Shown in pieces: positions 10,095 to 22,286 of a DNA stretch of 64,000 nt; within the stretch, counting starts at the first letter, position 1; each line of letters starts with the position of its first letter. Origin of the DNA: Capitella teleta. Its lineage: Eukaryota; Annelida; Polychaeta; Capitellidae. The stretch lies in assembly GCA_000328365.1 (NCBI GenBank), contig KB309954.1:2890-66889 (forward strand), in the 5' to 3' direction. The notes beneath the pieces were generated by a model. The model had not been told where the DNA came from. It saw only the letters and a program-made list of their open reading frames with translations, and did not search any database. Made by a program: the position numbers and the translations under genes.

Positions 10095-13000
10095 ATGGAT
10101 AAGAAGCGTACAAGACCTATGGCATCTGGACCACCAGGGAAAAAATCGAGGTGTGTTCCAATCAATTCCTGAAATGAATTATTTTCAAATGATTATAACC
10201 CAGGAATGATGATGAAGATGAGAGCACTGACTTCACAGCTGCTCTGGCCATGTTGGACGAGGCTGAGGCAGAGTACAAAACCGACAGCCAAGAGTCCTTA
10301 GGTGCGTCCTGGAGAAACACTTGTCAAGTGCTAATTCCTTTCACTCAGGTGTTGGTCCTGAGGCGATCTACACCAGTGACAAATGGTCGCGTCCCCTAGT
10401 GACTCCTCTCGATCCTCTCAAAGAAAGTCTTGTCTTCCAGCAGCTTGATTTAGATTTCTACATTGGTGAGTCTCATTCTATTATTTTGGTCAATAGTTGT
10501 TTATTTGTTCATTTACAGGAGATCCCATGAGTGGCATGCCAGGAAGTAAATCCGGGAAGGTGCCGATTGTCCGCATGTTTGGAATTACTGCAAGCGGCCA
10601 CAGCGTTGTTACGCACATTCATGGTTATCTGCCATATTTCTATGTTCTCGCTATTTCCAACTTTAAACCTGAACACTGCGGCAAATTCAGGGTGGGTGAA
10701 CATTGATGAAGAAGAAGAATCTCTTGAATCTCATATTTGCATTTTTCATAGATTAATTCGTTCTTGTTTTTTTAATGTTTTTCCCCTCTCAGGATGCCTT
10801 GAACAAGGTTGTGATCAAAGACATGCGATCAAATAAGGACAACGTTTCAGACGCAGTGTTGGCTGTGGATTATGTCATGAAAGAAAGTATATTCAGAAAT
10901 TTCAGCTGTTTGAATGCTTCTCAATTTGAATTTTGAATTTCAGGCATCTATGGTTACCATGGTAACACAAAGTCACCCTACCTGAAGATCACCATGGCGC
11001 TGCCAAAGTTGATTGCTCCAGCAAAGCGTCTCCTTGAACAGGGATTCCAGTTTTCTGAATATCCAATTCATAACTACGCTGGTTACGAGAGCAACATTGA
11101 TTTTGAAATCAGGTATTTATTTCAAAGCAAATATGAAATATTTTGAAGTAATGTTTTATTTTCCTTTTTCAGGTTCATGGTGGACACAGACGTCGTTGGG
11201 TGCAACTGGATTGTGCTTCCGGCTGGTCAGTACCGAGTGCGACCCCGCAACAACATGAAGACGCGATGTCAAATTGAGTCGGACGTTGCTTGGGATCAGT
11301 TTGTCTCGCATGGCCCTGAAGGCGACTGGCTCAAACTGGCGCCAATGCTCACTCTGAGTTTTGACATTGAATGCGCCGGCAGGAAAGGTATCGGTGACAT
11401 TTAAAAGTGTTCGTAGGCTCAAACTGCCTATTTCATTTCACTCCTGTTTAGGTATATTCCCTGAACCTGATAAAGATCCGGTAATTCAGATCGCCAACAT
11501 GGTTATACGCCAAGGCGAAAAAGAACCATTTATACGAAATGTGTTCACGCTGAAGGCATGCGCTCCGATTGTTGGAGCTCAAGTTCTTTCGTTTGAATCA
11601 GAAGCAGAATTGCTCAAGGTCAGGGGTCGCAGGGTTTGGACGTTATGGTTGTTCATTGTGCTTTATTATAATACAGAAATGGGCAGAGTTCATTCGGGAA
11701 GTTGACCCTGACGTGATTACAGGATACAACATCCAGAATTTTGATCTTCCTTATCTGCTCAACAGAGCGGCTCACTTGAAGGTCAAGAATTTTGATTATC
11801 TAGGTCGAATCAAGGACATCAAATCAACAGTGAAAGAAGCGATGGTTCAGTCAAAGCAAATGGGCAAACGTGAGAACAAGATCATCAACATGGAAGGTCG
11901 CGTTATATTTGACCTTCTGCAGGTGATGCTCCGATTACTCTAATAGTCTATTTTTAGCCTTGTCTTTTCTTCTAGGTTCTCCTTCGCGACTACAAACTTC
12001 GCTCGTACACCCTGAACGCTGTGTCATTCCATTTTCTTGAGGAGCAGAAAGAGGACGTTCATCACTCGATTATCAGTGATCTTCAGGTGAATGAATTAAT
12101 GAAGCAAGAAGTTTTATTTATTTTTCTGTCAACAGAACGGCAGTGACCAGACGAGGCGTCGTCTGGCGGTGTACTGCCTGAAGGACGCCTACTTGCCTTT
12201 GAGACTCCTTGACAAGCTTATGTCAATCATAAACTACATTGAGATGGCGCGTGTGACGGGGGTGTCCCTCGGCATCTTACTCTCACGAGGGCAGCAGATT
12301 AAAGTTATGTCACAGTTGTTGAGAAAGGCAAAAACTCAGGATTTGGTGATTCCTGTCTACAAAGTGGAAACTGGCGATGAATTCACTGGAGCCACCGTCA
12401 TTGAACCTGTGCGAGGGTGAGGATTAAACTGTGTCTTATATCTTGATGTCTGATTTTTATCTCCACAGATATTATGATACTCCTGTGGCGACCCTTGACT
12501 TTGCCTCTCTGTACCCCTCCATCATGATGGCACATAACTTGTGTTACACTACGCTGATCACGACGCCATCTTCTATTGAAAAAGAAGGGTAAGGGTCATT
12601 ACAGAGGAATTTGTTTGTATTTAATTATTTTTCTAGCTTGTCCTCTGATCAGTACATCAAAACACCCGCCAACAGCTTGTTTGTGAAGAGTACGGTTCGC
12701 AAAGGACTTTTGCCGGAGATTCTGGAAAGTTTACTGAGTGCTAGGAAGAAGTAAGTTTTGAAAGTGAAATTACAACTCTTTTAATTATTAATTTCTTTTT
12801 CTTTCCAAGAGCAAAAACTGAATTGAAGTCCGAGACTGATCCATTTCGCAAGAAAGTCCTCGATGGGCGACAACTGGCTTTGAAAATCAGCGCTAATTCC
12901 GTTTATGGATTTACTGGGGCTCAAGTTGGCAAACTGCCATGTTTGGAAATCTCTGGGGTCTGATGCAGGTTGAAATGTGGAATATTTTATTAACTGATTT

Positions 13001-14616
13001 CTCAACAGAGTGTCACTGCTTTTGGGCGTCTGATGATCGAGCAAACGAAACAGTTTGTTGAAGAAACTTACACCGTGAAGAACGGTTACAAGCATGATGC
13101 AATGGTTCTCTTAATATTCCCCTTTTAATATTGTTTACATCCTGATATATTTTCCAGGTCGTGTATGGTGACACGGATTCTGTGATGTGTCGCTTTGGAG
13201 TCTCAACTGTAGCAGAGGCCATGGAACTGGGTCAAGAGGCTGCCCTGGAAATCACAAAGACGTTCGTCAGTCCCATCAAACTGGAATTTGAAAAGGTTGC
13301 TTTTAAACTGCTCACATAACCCGCTTATTGTTTCATCACACAGGTCTACTTTCCTTATCTGCTGATCAACAAGAAGCGTTACGCTGGGTTGTACTTCACC
13401 AAAGCAGACGTTCATGACAAAATGGATTGCAAGGGAATCGAGACCGTGCGGAGGGACAACTGTCAACTGGTGGCCAACCTCATCAACACGTGTCTACAGA
13501 AAATCCTCATCAACCGGTTAGTGGGGTCATGAACCCTGTTGACTTGACCCCCGCGTTGACCTTACAGTGACCCCATGGGAGCGGTGGATTACGCTAAGCA
13601 GACCATCTCCGACCTCCTGTGCAACCGAATCGATATTTCTCAGTTGGTCATCACAAAAGAATTGGCTAAAACAGAGGACGAATACGCCGCCAAGCAGGCT
13701 CACGTTGAACTGGCTCACAGGTCATTAACCTTGCTCTTGTGTTCCACAACGGAATAATGTTTACGTTTGCAGGATGCGAAAGAGAGATGCTGGCAGCGCT
13801 CCTCAGCTGGGCGACCGTGTGCCTTATGTCATCATCGCCGCGCCTAAAAAGACAGCCGCTTACCTGAAATCTGAGGTATGCATAATTGATTATATTGCAT
13901 AAATTGCATATTCATTTCTCTGCAGGATCCGATCTATGTGCTTGAAAATAACATTCCAATTGATGTGCAGTATTATTTGGAGAACCAACTGGCTAAACCA
14001 CTGCTGAGGATATTTGAGCCGATTCTTGGCGAGAAGAAGGCGGAGAGCGTTCTGTTGCGTGAGTGCCACTGTGGGGTGAGGGTTGCGTGTTGATCATACG
14101 TTGCCTGCAGGTGGAGAACACACGCTCACAAGAACCGTGGTCACTTCTAAGATCGGTGGTTTGTCTGCGTTCACTAAGAAACGAGAAACTTGCATCGGAT
14201 GTAAAACTCCACTTGACAAAGCAGGTAGGTGCTATTTCACGAATTTCTCCTTCTGAAAAAAGAAGAAAGAAAAAATGAGGAGACTGAATGAAGCTAAGCC
14301 ACTTTGCAGGTGTGGCCGTCTGCAAACATTGCGCTGCCAGTGAGTCTGCGTTGTATCAGAAAGAGATTTGTGAGCTGAGTGCCCTGGAGACCAAGTTCTC
14401 TCGTCTCTGGACGCAATGTCAACGTTGTACGGGAAGCCTCCATGAAGACATTTTGTGTACGAGGTATGCTAAAAGACGCCATCTTAGTTCATGAAGGTCA
14501 TTTCATTTTCATCATGCAGCCGAGATTGTCCTATTTTCTATATGCGGAAGAAAGTTCAGAAAGATTTGGGTCATCAAGAAAAAGTGATTCAGCGATTTGG
14601 AGCCCCAACTTGGTGA
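10095..14616 (+). CDS. POLD1: DNA polymerase delta catalytic subunit
   Basis: The replicative B-family polymerase that copies the lagging strand and proofreads with a 3'-5' exonuclease, acting in the nucleus. 23 exons: 10095-10150, 10204-10301, 10349-10465, 10519-10691, 10793-10886, 10944-11112, 11173-11387, 11452-11618, 11677-11922, 11976-12086, 12136-12416, 12469-12588, 12637-12750, 12810-12957, 13009-13104, 13158-13295, 13344-13516, 13568-13720, 13773-13875, 13926-14058, 14111-14224, 14310-14463, 14520-14616. All phases agree: 1089 aa (human 1107). Seen: a basic start MDKKRTRP; Exo I FDIEC (about 298-302); Exo [14 protein letters not shown]; Exo [12 protein letters not shown]; polymerase motif A DFASLYPS (about 586); motif [10 protein letters not shown]; motif C YGDTDS (738-743); and two C-terminal Cys clusters (CIGC/CKHC and CQRC). 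Introns are about 46-106 bp. The exon 14 donor is a weak GTCTGA and puts Gly where human has Gln (LEIS-Q-SVT). Complete and apparently functional. Confidence 0.97.
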
Positions 14617-14701
14617 TTATAGGAGTGATTCTGTGATCATCCTAATGTTGCCTTTTTGTTGCATTTATTATTGTCTTAATATATTTTGTCCCTTTTGTAT
14701 A

Positions 14702-14707
14702 ATTAAA
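14702..14707 (+). other. Polyadenylation signal of POLD1
   Basis: ATTAAA, the commonest variant of the AATAAA signal, lies 86 bases after the POLD1 stop codon in a T-rich context. Confidence 0.5.
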
Positions 14708-14924
14708 ATACTCTTCACATGTATTTTTGTACAAATTTCATTCAATCCATGTTGATACAATATTCTGCTGTCTCCCAGTGTCGCATTTAGTTACATTTTG
14801 ATCTTTTTTAGCAGACTCAGATTTTCAAATCAGAATTTGTGACAGCTTCACATTCTCTGGTTATTTGACAAGATATATTCGGACTCAGTGAACAGAAATT
14901 CCAGCAATGAAAACGGAACTCAGA

Positions 14925-14930
14925 TTTATT
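14925..14930 (-). other. Polyadenylation signal of the sulfatase
   Basis: On the minus strand AATAAA lies 48 bases after the sulfatase stop codon, a normal distance. Confidence 0.6.
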
Positions 14931-14977
14931 CAAGTCTAGTTCAGGGTGAATCAGTTTCCCATCGTTGGTGCCCTTGG

Positions 14978-17900
14978 TCAGCACCAGCCAGGCGACCAGT
15001 TGCCTCCCCAGAACTTGGGCTGCGAATATCGTTCTTTTCTTGGGTTAAAAGCTTCGACTTCTTGCGCTTTGTATCTGTTGAGTCTTCTCAGCATGAACTG
15101 GGTGAGGTGCGGGTACTTGGCAGAAAGGTCATTGCTCTCGATTGGATCAACTGCGATCAGAACGCACGCATCAGAGAAGTGCGCAGCAGAAGAGTGAAGC
15201 AGTGTTCTTACCTTGGATGTTGTAAAGCAGCGTGGAATTCACGTGGCGTTTATTCAGCTGTTTCATTCTCTTCATTTTGACAACGCGAGATGACGGCGCA
15301 GGATACCATCCTGAGTAGTGGCCGGCGGTGCCTTCGATCAACTTGTATTTGCCACGTCTGAAAAGCAGCAAAACTGTCGATTGAAGCCCAAATTAGCCAA
15401 ACACTCGCCTGATGGCAGCGCGGCCTGTTATGCTGTTGATGCCGTAAACGAACTCCTTCCTCCTCGACGGCTGCCTCTGGCTCAGCATCTGCCACTGGTC
15501 CACTCCGTCGACGTCCTTCTCTGCATCCAAATGCAACGTTTATTCAATTCGAAACCCTCCTTGACTAATTACCTGGCGTGCCACCCGCGAGGGAGACGAG
15601 CGTCGGGAACCAATCGACTGCGTGGATCATTCTGAAACAGAGTGCACGTGCACTGATCGTGTCCATTCCCATCGGGTGCGTACTCATTGCTCGTGTAGCC
15701 TGCCTTCTGCAGCAGCATTTTACCCCAGACGAAGCTGGGCACCCGCGTTCCCCCTTCCCACAGCGTCGCTTTGCTGCCTCTCAGCGGCCAGTTGTTTCCC
15801 CCGAAAAAAGGAGTGCCTCCGTTCTGTGGGAGGCGTCTATACTGGAAAGTCATTGACCTGCGATGAACTCACATCTGAGAGGAACACAATCATGGTGTTG
15901 GTCAGCATGTTACGTTGCTTCAAAGCCTTGATGGTCATCCCAATCGCGGAGTCCATGGCCGACACCATTCCTGCGGGGATCACGTGTGCTGTTTGTATCG
16001 CTAATTATCCTAACTTACCGGAGAATATGCGTCGATTTCTATCAACGATGTTTCTGTACTTGAATTCAAAGGATTTTGGAACCTGTGGTAAAATTGATTC
16101 CATGAGAATATTATATCAAAGGGGAGCTTTTCTTCTGGTACACCTAATTGGTGACAATCAGTTCCGAGACTTCCACTACATTTACATAATTATACATCAT
16201 ATTTATTGTCTCTCACTTTGCACTTTATTGCACTGTTCACACACCAACACATGGGCAAGAAAACTCCCTTAACCCTAAACCGCACCCCCACAAAAAAAAA
16301 AAAAAAAAAAACCCGGAAGGCCTCTTAATTATAACGAAATAACGAATATATTTTAGCGGATTTAATTTAACCTCGGAATCCTGAAATTATTAAAGTTTAC
16401 ACGTGGTCCAAGGAGGAGGTTAATGAGCAGGAGGACGTCGACCACGCCCAAGGACACGAGATTGACCTGGTAGGTGACTTTGAACTTGCAGTGACCAACG
16501 CATTGCTCTTTCAATTGAGACGAGCACGCTGGCCACTAGGCCACCATATTCCCTGCAACATTATTATTAAATTCACGAAGATTTGATTAAATTGATTAAT
16601 CATAGATTAAGGAGGGCAATTCAGTAACCAATTTGTGATCATGTTTACCTGAAGAGGAGAGTGAACCGCTTGGAATGGCATATAGAGGAAGAGCGGTTCC
16701 GTTCGCTTGTGTGCTTGGATGATTTTCACCGCTCGCCGCCCATAGTCGAGCTGAAAATAAGAAAAATCGACACCCCATGCATGATTCCATCGAAAGACTC
16801 AATTACCGTTGAGTATTTCTTGATTTTTGGTTTGAAGACTTTGGTGTTCATGCGGAAATCGTATCCTCTTACTGAAGAAGGGTTAGTGCATTAAGTTCAA
16901 CAGGTGAATTGTCCTTAATTACTAGCAGCTGTCTTGCGCTTGTAATAATCTTCTGATCCGGAATAGAAACCGTAAAAAGAGTCGAAGCCACGAAATGTCG
17001 GAGTGTATTCCCAGCGACAGAAACCAAGATGCCACCTGCGATATGAACAAACAATTGTGATGTCAAATTGTTGTGCTGGTCCAGTAACAGAGCCCATTTG
17101 GTCATTGTATAATCACAACGATTCCTACTGGAAATTCTTCAGCAGTGAATGCATTAATTGAAAGGCCGTTAAAAGGCATTGTCTAACGAGCAGACGACGC
17201 CACACCACCAGTCGGAGCGGCCAATTGGGTATTACACAATGGGGAAAAGGAGAATGAATGGGGGCGTTGGAGAAATGTGTCAATTACGTTAAGTGGTCGC
17301 TCGTAATGAATGATCAACAATCGCGAGCAATTACTGTGCGCCAAGGACTCAAGTGTTTACGAATGCAGTGCTCCGATTCTGAGAAATGTCAGCATTTTTA
17401 ATGGGGAAAAGTTTCCGAGAATTGCCGGTATATAAATATATGTACTGAGCAGGGAGGAGTATGTAATGCGTTAGTTCCACCAGATGTAACCGACAGTCAT
17501 CCACATTTGAGCTCGGATACCGCCGTTAAATGAGTAAGAGGAGTAAACCAAACGACATATAACAGATAACATATATTATGTTACTAACAAACATTTATGA
17601 TCGCCCATGTTTTACGGATAACGGAGTGGGTTACAACACATAATATTGGGCGGGATGAGATAGTAGAGAATCAATTTCTCTGTGGTTGTAGGCATGCTCC
17701 ATCAGATATAATCAGGTATTAATAAAAATATATTTACTTTCCAATGGCGTGCGTTGAATAGCCGAGGTGTTTGAGTTTCTGGGGAAGCAGGGTGATGTTC
17801 AGCGGTAGACCATACGGCTTGCCTTTCTTCACAACTCCATGCTACAGATTTGCATTGGTTACAATTTATAATTGGCGATCATGGCACACCTGTAAACCGA

Positions 17901-18639
17901 GTTTAAATGGGTATCTGCCAGTCAGCAGAGCCGTTCTGGATCTGAAGAAAAATAAATAATGCGATGTTAATTACAACGTGTTATTGCGTCATGGCTGTGA
18001 ATTCTAACGGCGAGCACGTTGACAGGGCGTAAGAAGCATTGAGAATGACCCCATTGGACGCCAAACGGTCCAGATTCGGTGTTTTTATTTCCGGGTTGTT
18101 CCAACCGACGTCATTCCACCCTGAAAAAAACAAACAAAAAACCCCCACTATTATAGTGAGTATAGTATAATTGTCAACAGAAAAAATATGACAAGTCGTG
18201 AGTTTATCTCAGTAGAAACCATTAAATATATTGCGATGACATCTTTACTTGTGCGTCAGTTATGTCGGACAATCGACTCATTTATTGGTATCTCAGTACA
18301 TGACATTTGCACATGCGTATGACCTCACATACACAGAGGAGAAGAAAAAAAAGTTCAACATTAATTTTAAGATTGAGACAGAGTTTTTCTTCTTGTGGCA
18401 CGAATTGCATCTCTGCTACATAACATTCCACACAGCGGCATGCTCAACACATGTTAGAAATTGATACATAATATCTTAATCAGTTGCAGAATGCGACACA
18501 AGTATGTATCTCTTCAGTACTTACCCAAGTCATCAGCCAGAATGAGCAGAATGTTCGGTTTCTGAGCGACTGGAACCTTCACATTGTTCGTGAACATTGC
18601 CATCAAACCCCACCAGATAGACGCCAGTGATGCATGCAT
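14978..18639 (-). CDS. Arylsulfatase (ARSB/ARSI/ARSJ type)
   Basis: A type I sulfatase that hydrolyses sulfate esters, probably on glycosaminoglycans, in the lysosome or outside the cell. 14 exons on the minus strand: 18639-18525, 18120-18009, 17941-17890, 17841-17738, 17035-16923, 16871-16807, 16750-16649, 16082-16019, 15970-15873, 15823-15684, 15631-15573, 15520-15409, 15357-15212, 15150-14978. Phases agree: 484 aa (human ARSB 533). A short hydrophobic N-terminus is followed by the metal-binding ILADDLGWND (about 34-43). The signature [14 protein letters not shown] starts at Cys74, the residue converted to formylglycine; it is split across an intron. GKWHLG, SDNGG and GGNNWPLRG follow. The intron after 15409 has a GC donor (AG/GCGAGT), the only phase that keeps the frame. 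Orthology among ARSB, ARSI and ARSJ cannot be settled by eye. The signal peptide looks short but plausible. Confidence 0.94.
16460..16550 (-). repeat. tRNA-derived SINE head inside a sulfatase intron
   Basis: On the minus strand, box A TGGCCTAGTGGCC (16543-16531) is followed about 43 bases on by a box B-like AAGTTCAAAGTCAC (16487-16474). It lies in the 566-bp intron between sulfatase exons 7 and 8, in the same direction as the gene. Confidence 0.5.
17465..17512 (+). repeat. Interspersed repeat R3, copy 1 (short)
   Basis: The segment TTAGTTCCACCAGATGTAAC and the next 20 bases match the cores of the elements at 30610-30680 and 58375-58435. It lies in the 702-bp intron between sulfatase exons 4 and 5. 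Confidence 0.45.
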
Positions 18640-19078
18640 AGCGATCGCTTATCCCATGCACTGCTTTATCCCGAGTTCTGCAACATGTATGCGACGCAAA
18701 GCAACCGCATGCAGGCAGTTGTGGTAGCCCGCAGCAGTACTGGTGCACTTGAGCCGATAGTTTAGAGTCGCTTATCTGCTCTGTTGATACTTGAATTATG
18801 ATTCAAGCAGCTGACAAGGAACATTGACATACAGAGGGCGGTTTTTGTTTGCTAGTGGGCTTACTTCGAGTTTGAAAATTAGGAAAGGGTTAATTATTGG
18901 TCACGATTATTAAAGTACAATTAATGGCATAGGCCTATGACCTGCCTTATCGCTTGTAGTACAGGGGTATTAGCTTTAAAAAGGCTTATAAGGGGAAGAA
19001 ATAAATACAAGCCAATTTTTGGATATGTGTTGCAATATGTTTTGGTGGACAACATATCAAAACTCCCCGATGATAGAC

Positions 19079-19117
<39 letters not shown>

Positions 19118-19253
19118 GCTATTTTTAAGGTTTTATTATTTGCCTCGGGTATATACTACCTTGGTCGTGTGGTGCTATCTTCGGGTCTAGCACATTTCAA
19201 TATGTATAAATCTTAGTACATATGCGAAAATAGATACACAACACTTGTGCAAT
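18640..19253. other. Sulfatase upstream region, no gene seen
   Basis: This is the presumed promoter side of the sulfatase. No core promoter element is convincing. It contains a run of 29 A at 19085-19113. Confidence 0.45.
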
Positions 19254-19460
19254 TGTAATTCTTCGGTGACTCTGCAGTGCTGCCCAACTGCGTAACAAGG
19301 CCGGCGCTGTGTACTACAGTCTATGGTGGTATGCAGGATAAAGAACCCTTGGGATTTATCGATAAGAGTAGGGGGTAAACCCCGGTCCCGGGCCTTCTGT
19401 TCTGGCGCCCGTATCACCCGAATGGGTTGGGTGGAGCCGTAAAACCCCATCACTCACTCA
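19254..19460 (+). repeat. SINE 3' body, copy 2
   Basis: This is the same 3' body as at 6501-6710, about 90% identical, starting at GTAATTCTTCGGTGACTC and ending in the tail CACTCACTCA. The tRNA-like head is absent, so this copy is 5'-truncated. Confidence 0.75.
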
Positions 19461-19639
19461 CAACACTTGTGCAGACTGCATTTAAAGGTCCGTAATGGAG
19501 ATTTTATTTGAAAATTTTGCTATTTTGAACACTGAATGTGAAATTTCGTCCTCGGTAATTTCATTATATTTCATAAAATACTGGGCATAATGGCTTCAAA
19601 CTTCTCCATAAATTACTTAATTCATGCTTATACACATAA

Positions 19640-20095
19640 TATATGGGCCATACCAAATGAGTCTTGTATCTCAAGTTTTTAAGTTATGAGCATTTTAGTT
19701 ATCATACCCCACTAATGGTAAACTGGACATTTTGGTTCAGTTCCTCGTGTAGGAAATTAATCCTTCGCTTGATTTTGATGAAAACTCGACATATTATGCA
19801 TATGACCACAAAAATACAACAATTACTATTTCGATGAATTTGAATGCCATTTCGACCGCCATTTTGGATTTTTCAAAATGGCCACTATACCGCTCATCGA
19901 TCTGATACAGCCTAATCTCAGTTCCCAAGTCATCTATATAACAGTGCTCCTGGTGACTAATCCTACAAAGTCATACACCAGTGAAACATTAGTAGTTTTT
20001 AACATTTGTAAAAATGACGGAATATTCTGGAAATTAGCGGCCATCTTGTTTTTCGCCGCCCATTCGGGTGAATTTCTTAGTGTCAAGACGCTATA
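19640..20095. repeat. Probable dispersed repeat with CCATTTTGG words
   Basis: This stretch contains complementary words such as GCCATTTTGGATTTTTCAAAA and AAAATGGCCAC within about 30 bases, so it can form a hairpin near 19850-19885. A related GGCCATC word occurs near 20040. It looks like a non-autonomous element, but I see no second copy in this window, so the call is tentative. Confidence 0.35.
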
Positions 20096-20400
20096 AGCTT
20101 TTCAAGACATGCATAGTTTCTTTTGTTGTTCAGTATAAATGCGAGTGGTATGTGATCGCTAAGAGTTTTCTATGCCTGTAATCAGGCCCCTGAACCAGCA
20201 TTGTGGAATGTCATCTGTTGCGTGACGCTGCAGTACAAATTATCTCCTTTGTTTTGATTTTAGCAGATACACATTAAAATTTCAACAACAACACTCACAA
20301 ACACAGAATGATCATATAAATAATAGTAATCTAAGAAGTTGAGTACTTATTGGGTGCACGAAGATAATAATTTATGCGTACAATCTAAACTACCGGCGCG

Positions 20401-20438
<38 letters not shown>

Positions 20439-20844
20439 TGTTTTGCGCGCGTGTTCTACCGCTCGCTGCTCACGGCTCATTCCGTGAAGACCTTGATTTT
20501 CGAATTTGTTTTATCCTTTTCGTTGTTAATTGTTGTTACTTTTTGAGTAGGTCTTTACTTTACGCGATATGCTACGTAACATAATTCCATTTATTTATTT
20601 ATTTTTCCTATCCGATTGCTATGGTATCCGTTTCTTGTGAAATTAAACTGTGGATAAAAATGAAACACTCCTTCTGTTTCATGATCACTAATTAAAGTTT
20701 ACAATATACAATGCTCGCATGCTAGTATTCAACGGGTCACATGCAGCAGCATGTTTGTTCACAACACAGAGAGCGATGCCTTATTTGGGCATCCAAATGA
20801 TGCTCATCCATGGTCAGGGATTGAAAGGGAAAATAATCAACTCT
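20096..20844. other. Spacer with a long A run
   Basis: No gene is seen. A run of 34 A spans 20401-20434. The rest is AT-rich spacer. Confidence 0.45.
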
Positions 20845-21010
20845 TTTTATTGAGATAAATTGGCATCAATTTCGACAAAATTGGATTTGAATTAAATGAT
20901 AGGAATAGCAGCATGAAATGTTGAACTATATATACTAGGTATTTATTTATCTGAGATTTGCGTAGCTTTCACACTGCAATCTGTTTTGTAAGACTTTTTC
21001 GGGAAAGTGC
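20845..21010 (+). repeat. Interspersed repeat R2, copy 2
   Basis: Second copy of the element at 8600-8790, with the same blocks in the same order (GGCATCAATTTCGA, AAAATTGG, GATAGGAATAGCAGCATGA). It is diverged and has small indels. Confidence 0.65.
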
Positions 21011-21947
21011 ACTGCCACTGAAAAGCATTGAAATCTTTAACATGGATTAGATTACTTTTGGTCGACTCTGTATTATGCGTGTCTCAAATCACTGAAACAC
21101 AGTGGCTCCAATTATTGACCTAATTATGTAATACACAAAAGAGCTGCAAATAATTCGAAAATAATCTCAACCTGGGAACTTGGGAAGGTCTTATTACAAA
21201 CCGAAAATGCAAAAGAACAACATTCCATAGCGGGATTCCACGGGAACGGCAAATCTGAAACTGATACATATGTCGGTGGAATATGTAACTCGTAAACTGG
21301 ATACAGGTAAGAGCAGACACAGAAGAGTATAAACCGTCCACTTGACTTCAATTCATGTCATCGTTTCCCCGGACGAAATGAATGATTCACAATAAGCATC
21401 CACACATAAAGGCAAATCTCGGCAATGACGGATATATACTGAATATACATGAAGGTCATGAATATTCATGGGGAAACAAAAGAGGCCTCTCCGATCGATG
21501 CTCGCCTTTCCCTAACTGGGCCTCCTCTCTTGCGCGCCTTATTCGACACAAAAGCTCTTCGTTGCCTTCGAGAGGCATTCCCCATGTACACCACACCTGT
21601 ACCTATTTGCAGGTGCATATTGCTACTGACATACGCCGCCAGCAATTCCTAAGTCCTGCTGCACTGCGCATCAGTCATTTCCTGTGTAGTTCTATGGCGG
21701 GAATAAGATGCACCGTAAGCTGACTATATGGGGATGTCCCAGTTATTGGTGAGTGATGGAGGGTGTGTCAATATTGGTGGATGCATATACTTATGCAATT
21801 ATGCAATGTATTATATAATTTTAATTTCAATTTCTAGTATATCCCATTGATACATTGAGATATTTGATTCACGTGTTGGATATATGTAATCAACTCTTAT
21901 ATTATTCGACGGTTGCATGCACAAAAAGTAACGTCGTCCTTTTGCAG
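21011..21947. other. Upstream region of the Cys-paired protein
   Basis: A more GC-balanced patch at about 21470-21660 could hold a 5' exon of the downstream gene, since a splice-acceptor-like CTTTTGCAG lies directly before its ATG. No exon can be fixed. Confidence 0.35.
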
Positions 21948-22286
21948 ATGTGTCGATGCTTCCTCTGTGTCGTCGTCATCTGCGTCGTCCTTCTCCTCAT
22001 CGTCACCCTTGTGCAGCTGGCATCCAACCCGCAGCTGCAGCTGGCGTCTCGACGTGACATTGACGACTGTTTTCGTGGCTGTGACGACCGCACGAGCGCC
22101 CACATCCAGCCGCTGGTTTCGGATTGCATGCTGAACGATTGCCCCGACAGAACTCGCGTGTTTCTCTCTCTTGGCGATGTTCGTTATTGTGAAAAGAACT
22201 GCCGCGAAAAAATATTGCGGAAGTTAGGAATCGGAGACCAGAACTGCGTTCATCAGTGCAGCATCGACGGCCTTGTCGCTGCCTAA
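21948..22286 (+). CDS. Small cysteine-paired membrane or secreted protein
   Basis: A 112-aa frame whose first ATG directly follows an acceptor-like CTTTTGCAG, suggesting an upstream noncoding exon. Residues about 3-25 are strongly hydrophobic (signal anchor or signal peptide). The rest is a compact domain with eight cysteines in four pairs: CFRGC, CMLNDC, CEKNC and CVHQC, separated by polar helical-looking segments. Regular CxxxC pairs suggest a helical, disulfide-linked extracellular fold. Codon use is richer in G and C than the surroundings, which supports coding. AATAAA lies at 22678-22683. I do not recognise the family. It could be a secreted factor or a short type II membrane protein. 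Confidence 0.5.
   Translation: MCRCFLCVVVICVVLLLIVTLVQLASNPQLQLASRRDIDDCFRGCDDRTSAHIQPLVSDCMLNDCPDRTRVFLSLGDVRYCEKNCREKILRKLGIGDQNCVHQCSIDGLVAA

Larger units (their letters stand above)
14617..14977. other. Convergent 3' intergenic region (POLD1/sulfatase)
   Basis: 361 bases separate the stop codons of two tail-to-tail genes. The region is AT-rich and holds poly(A) signals for both strands. No other gene is seen. Confidence 0.7.
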
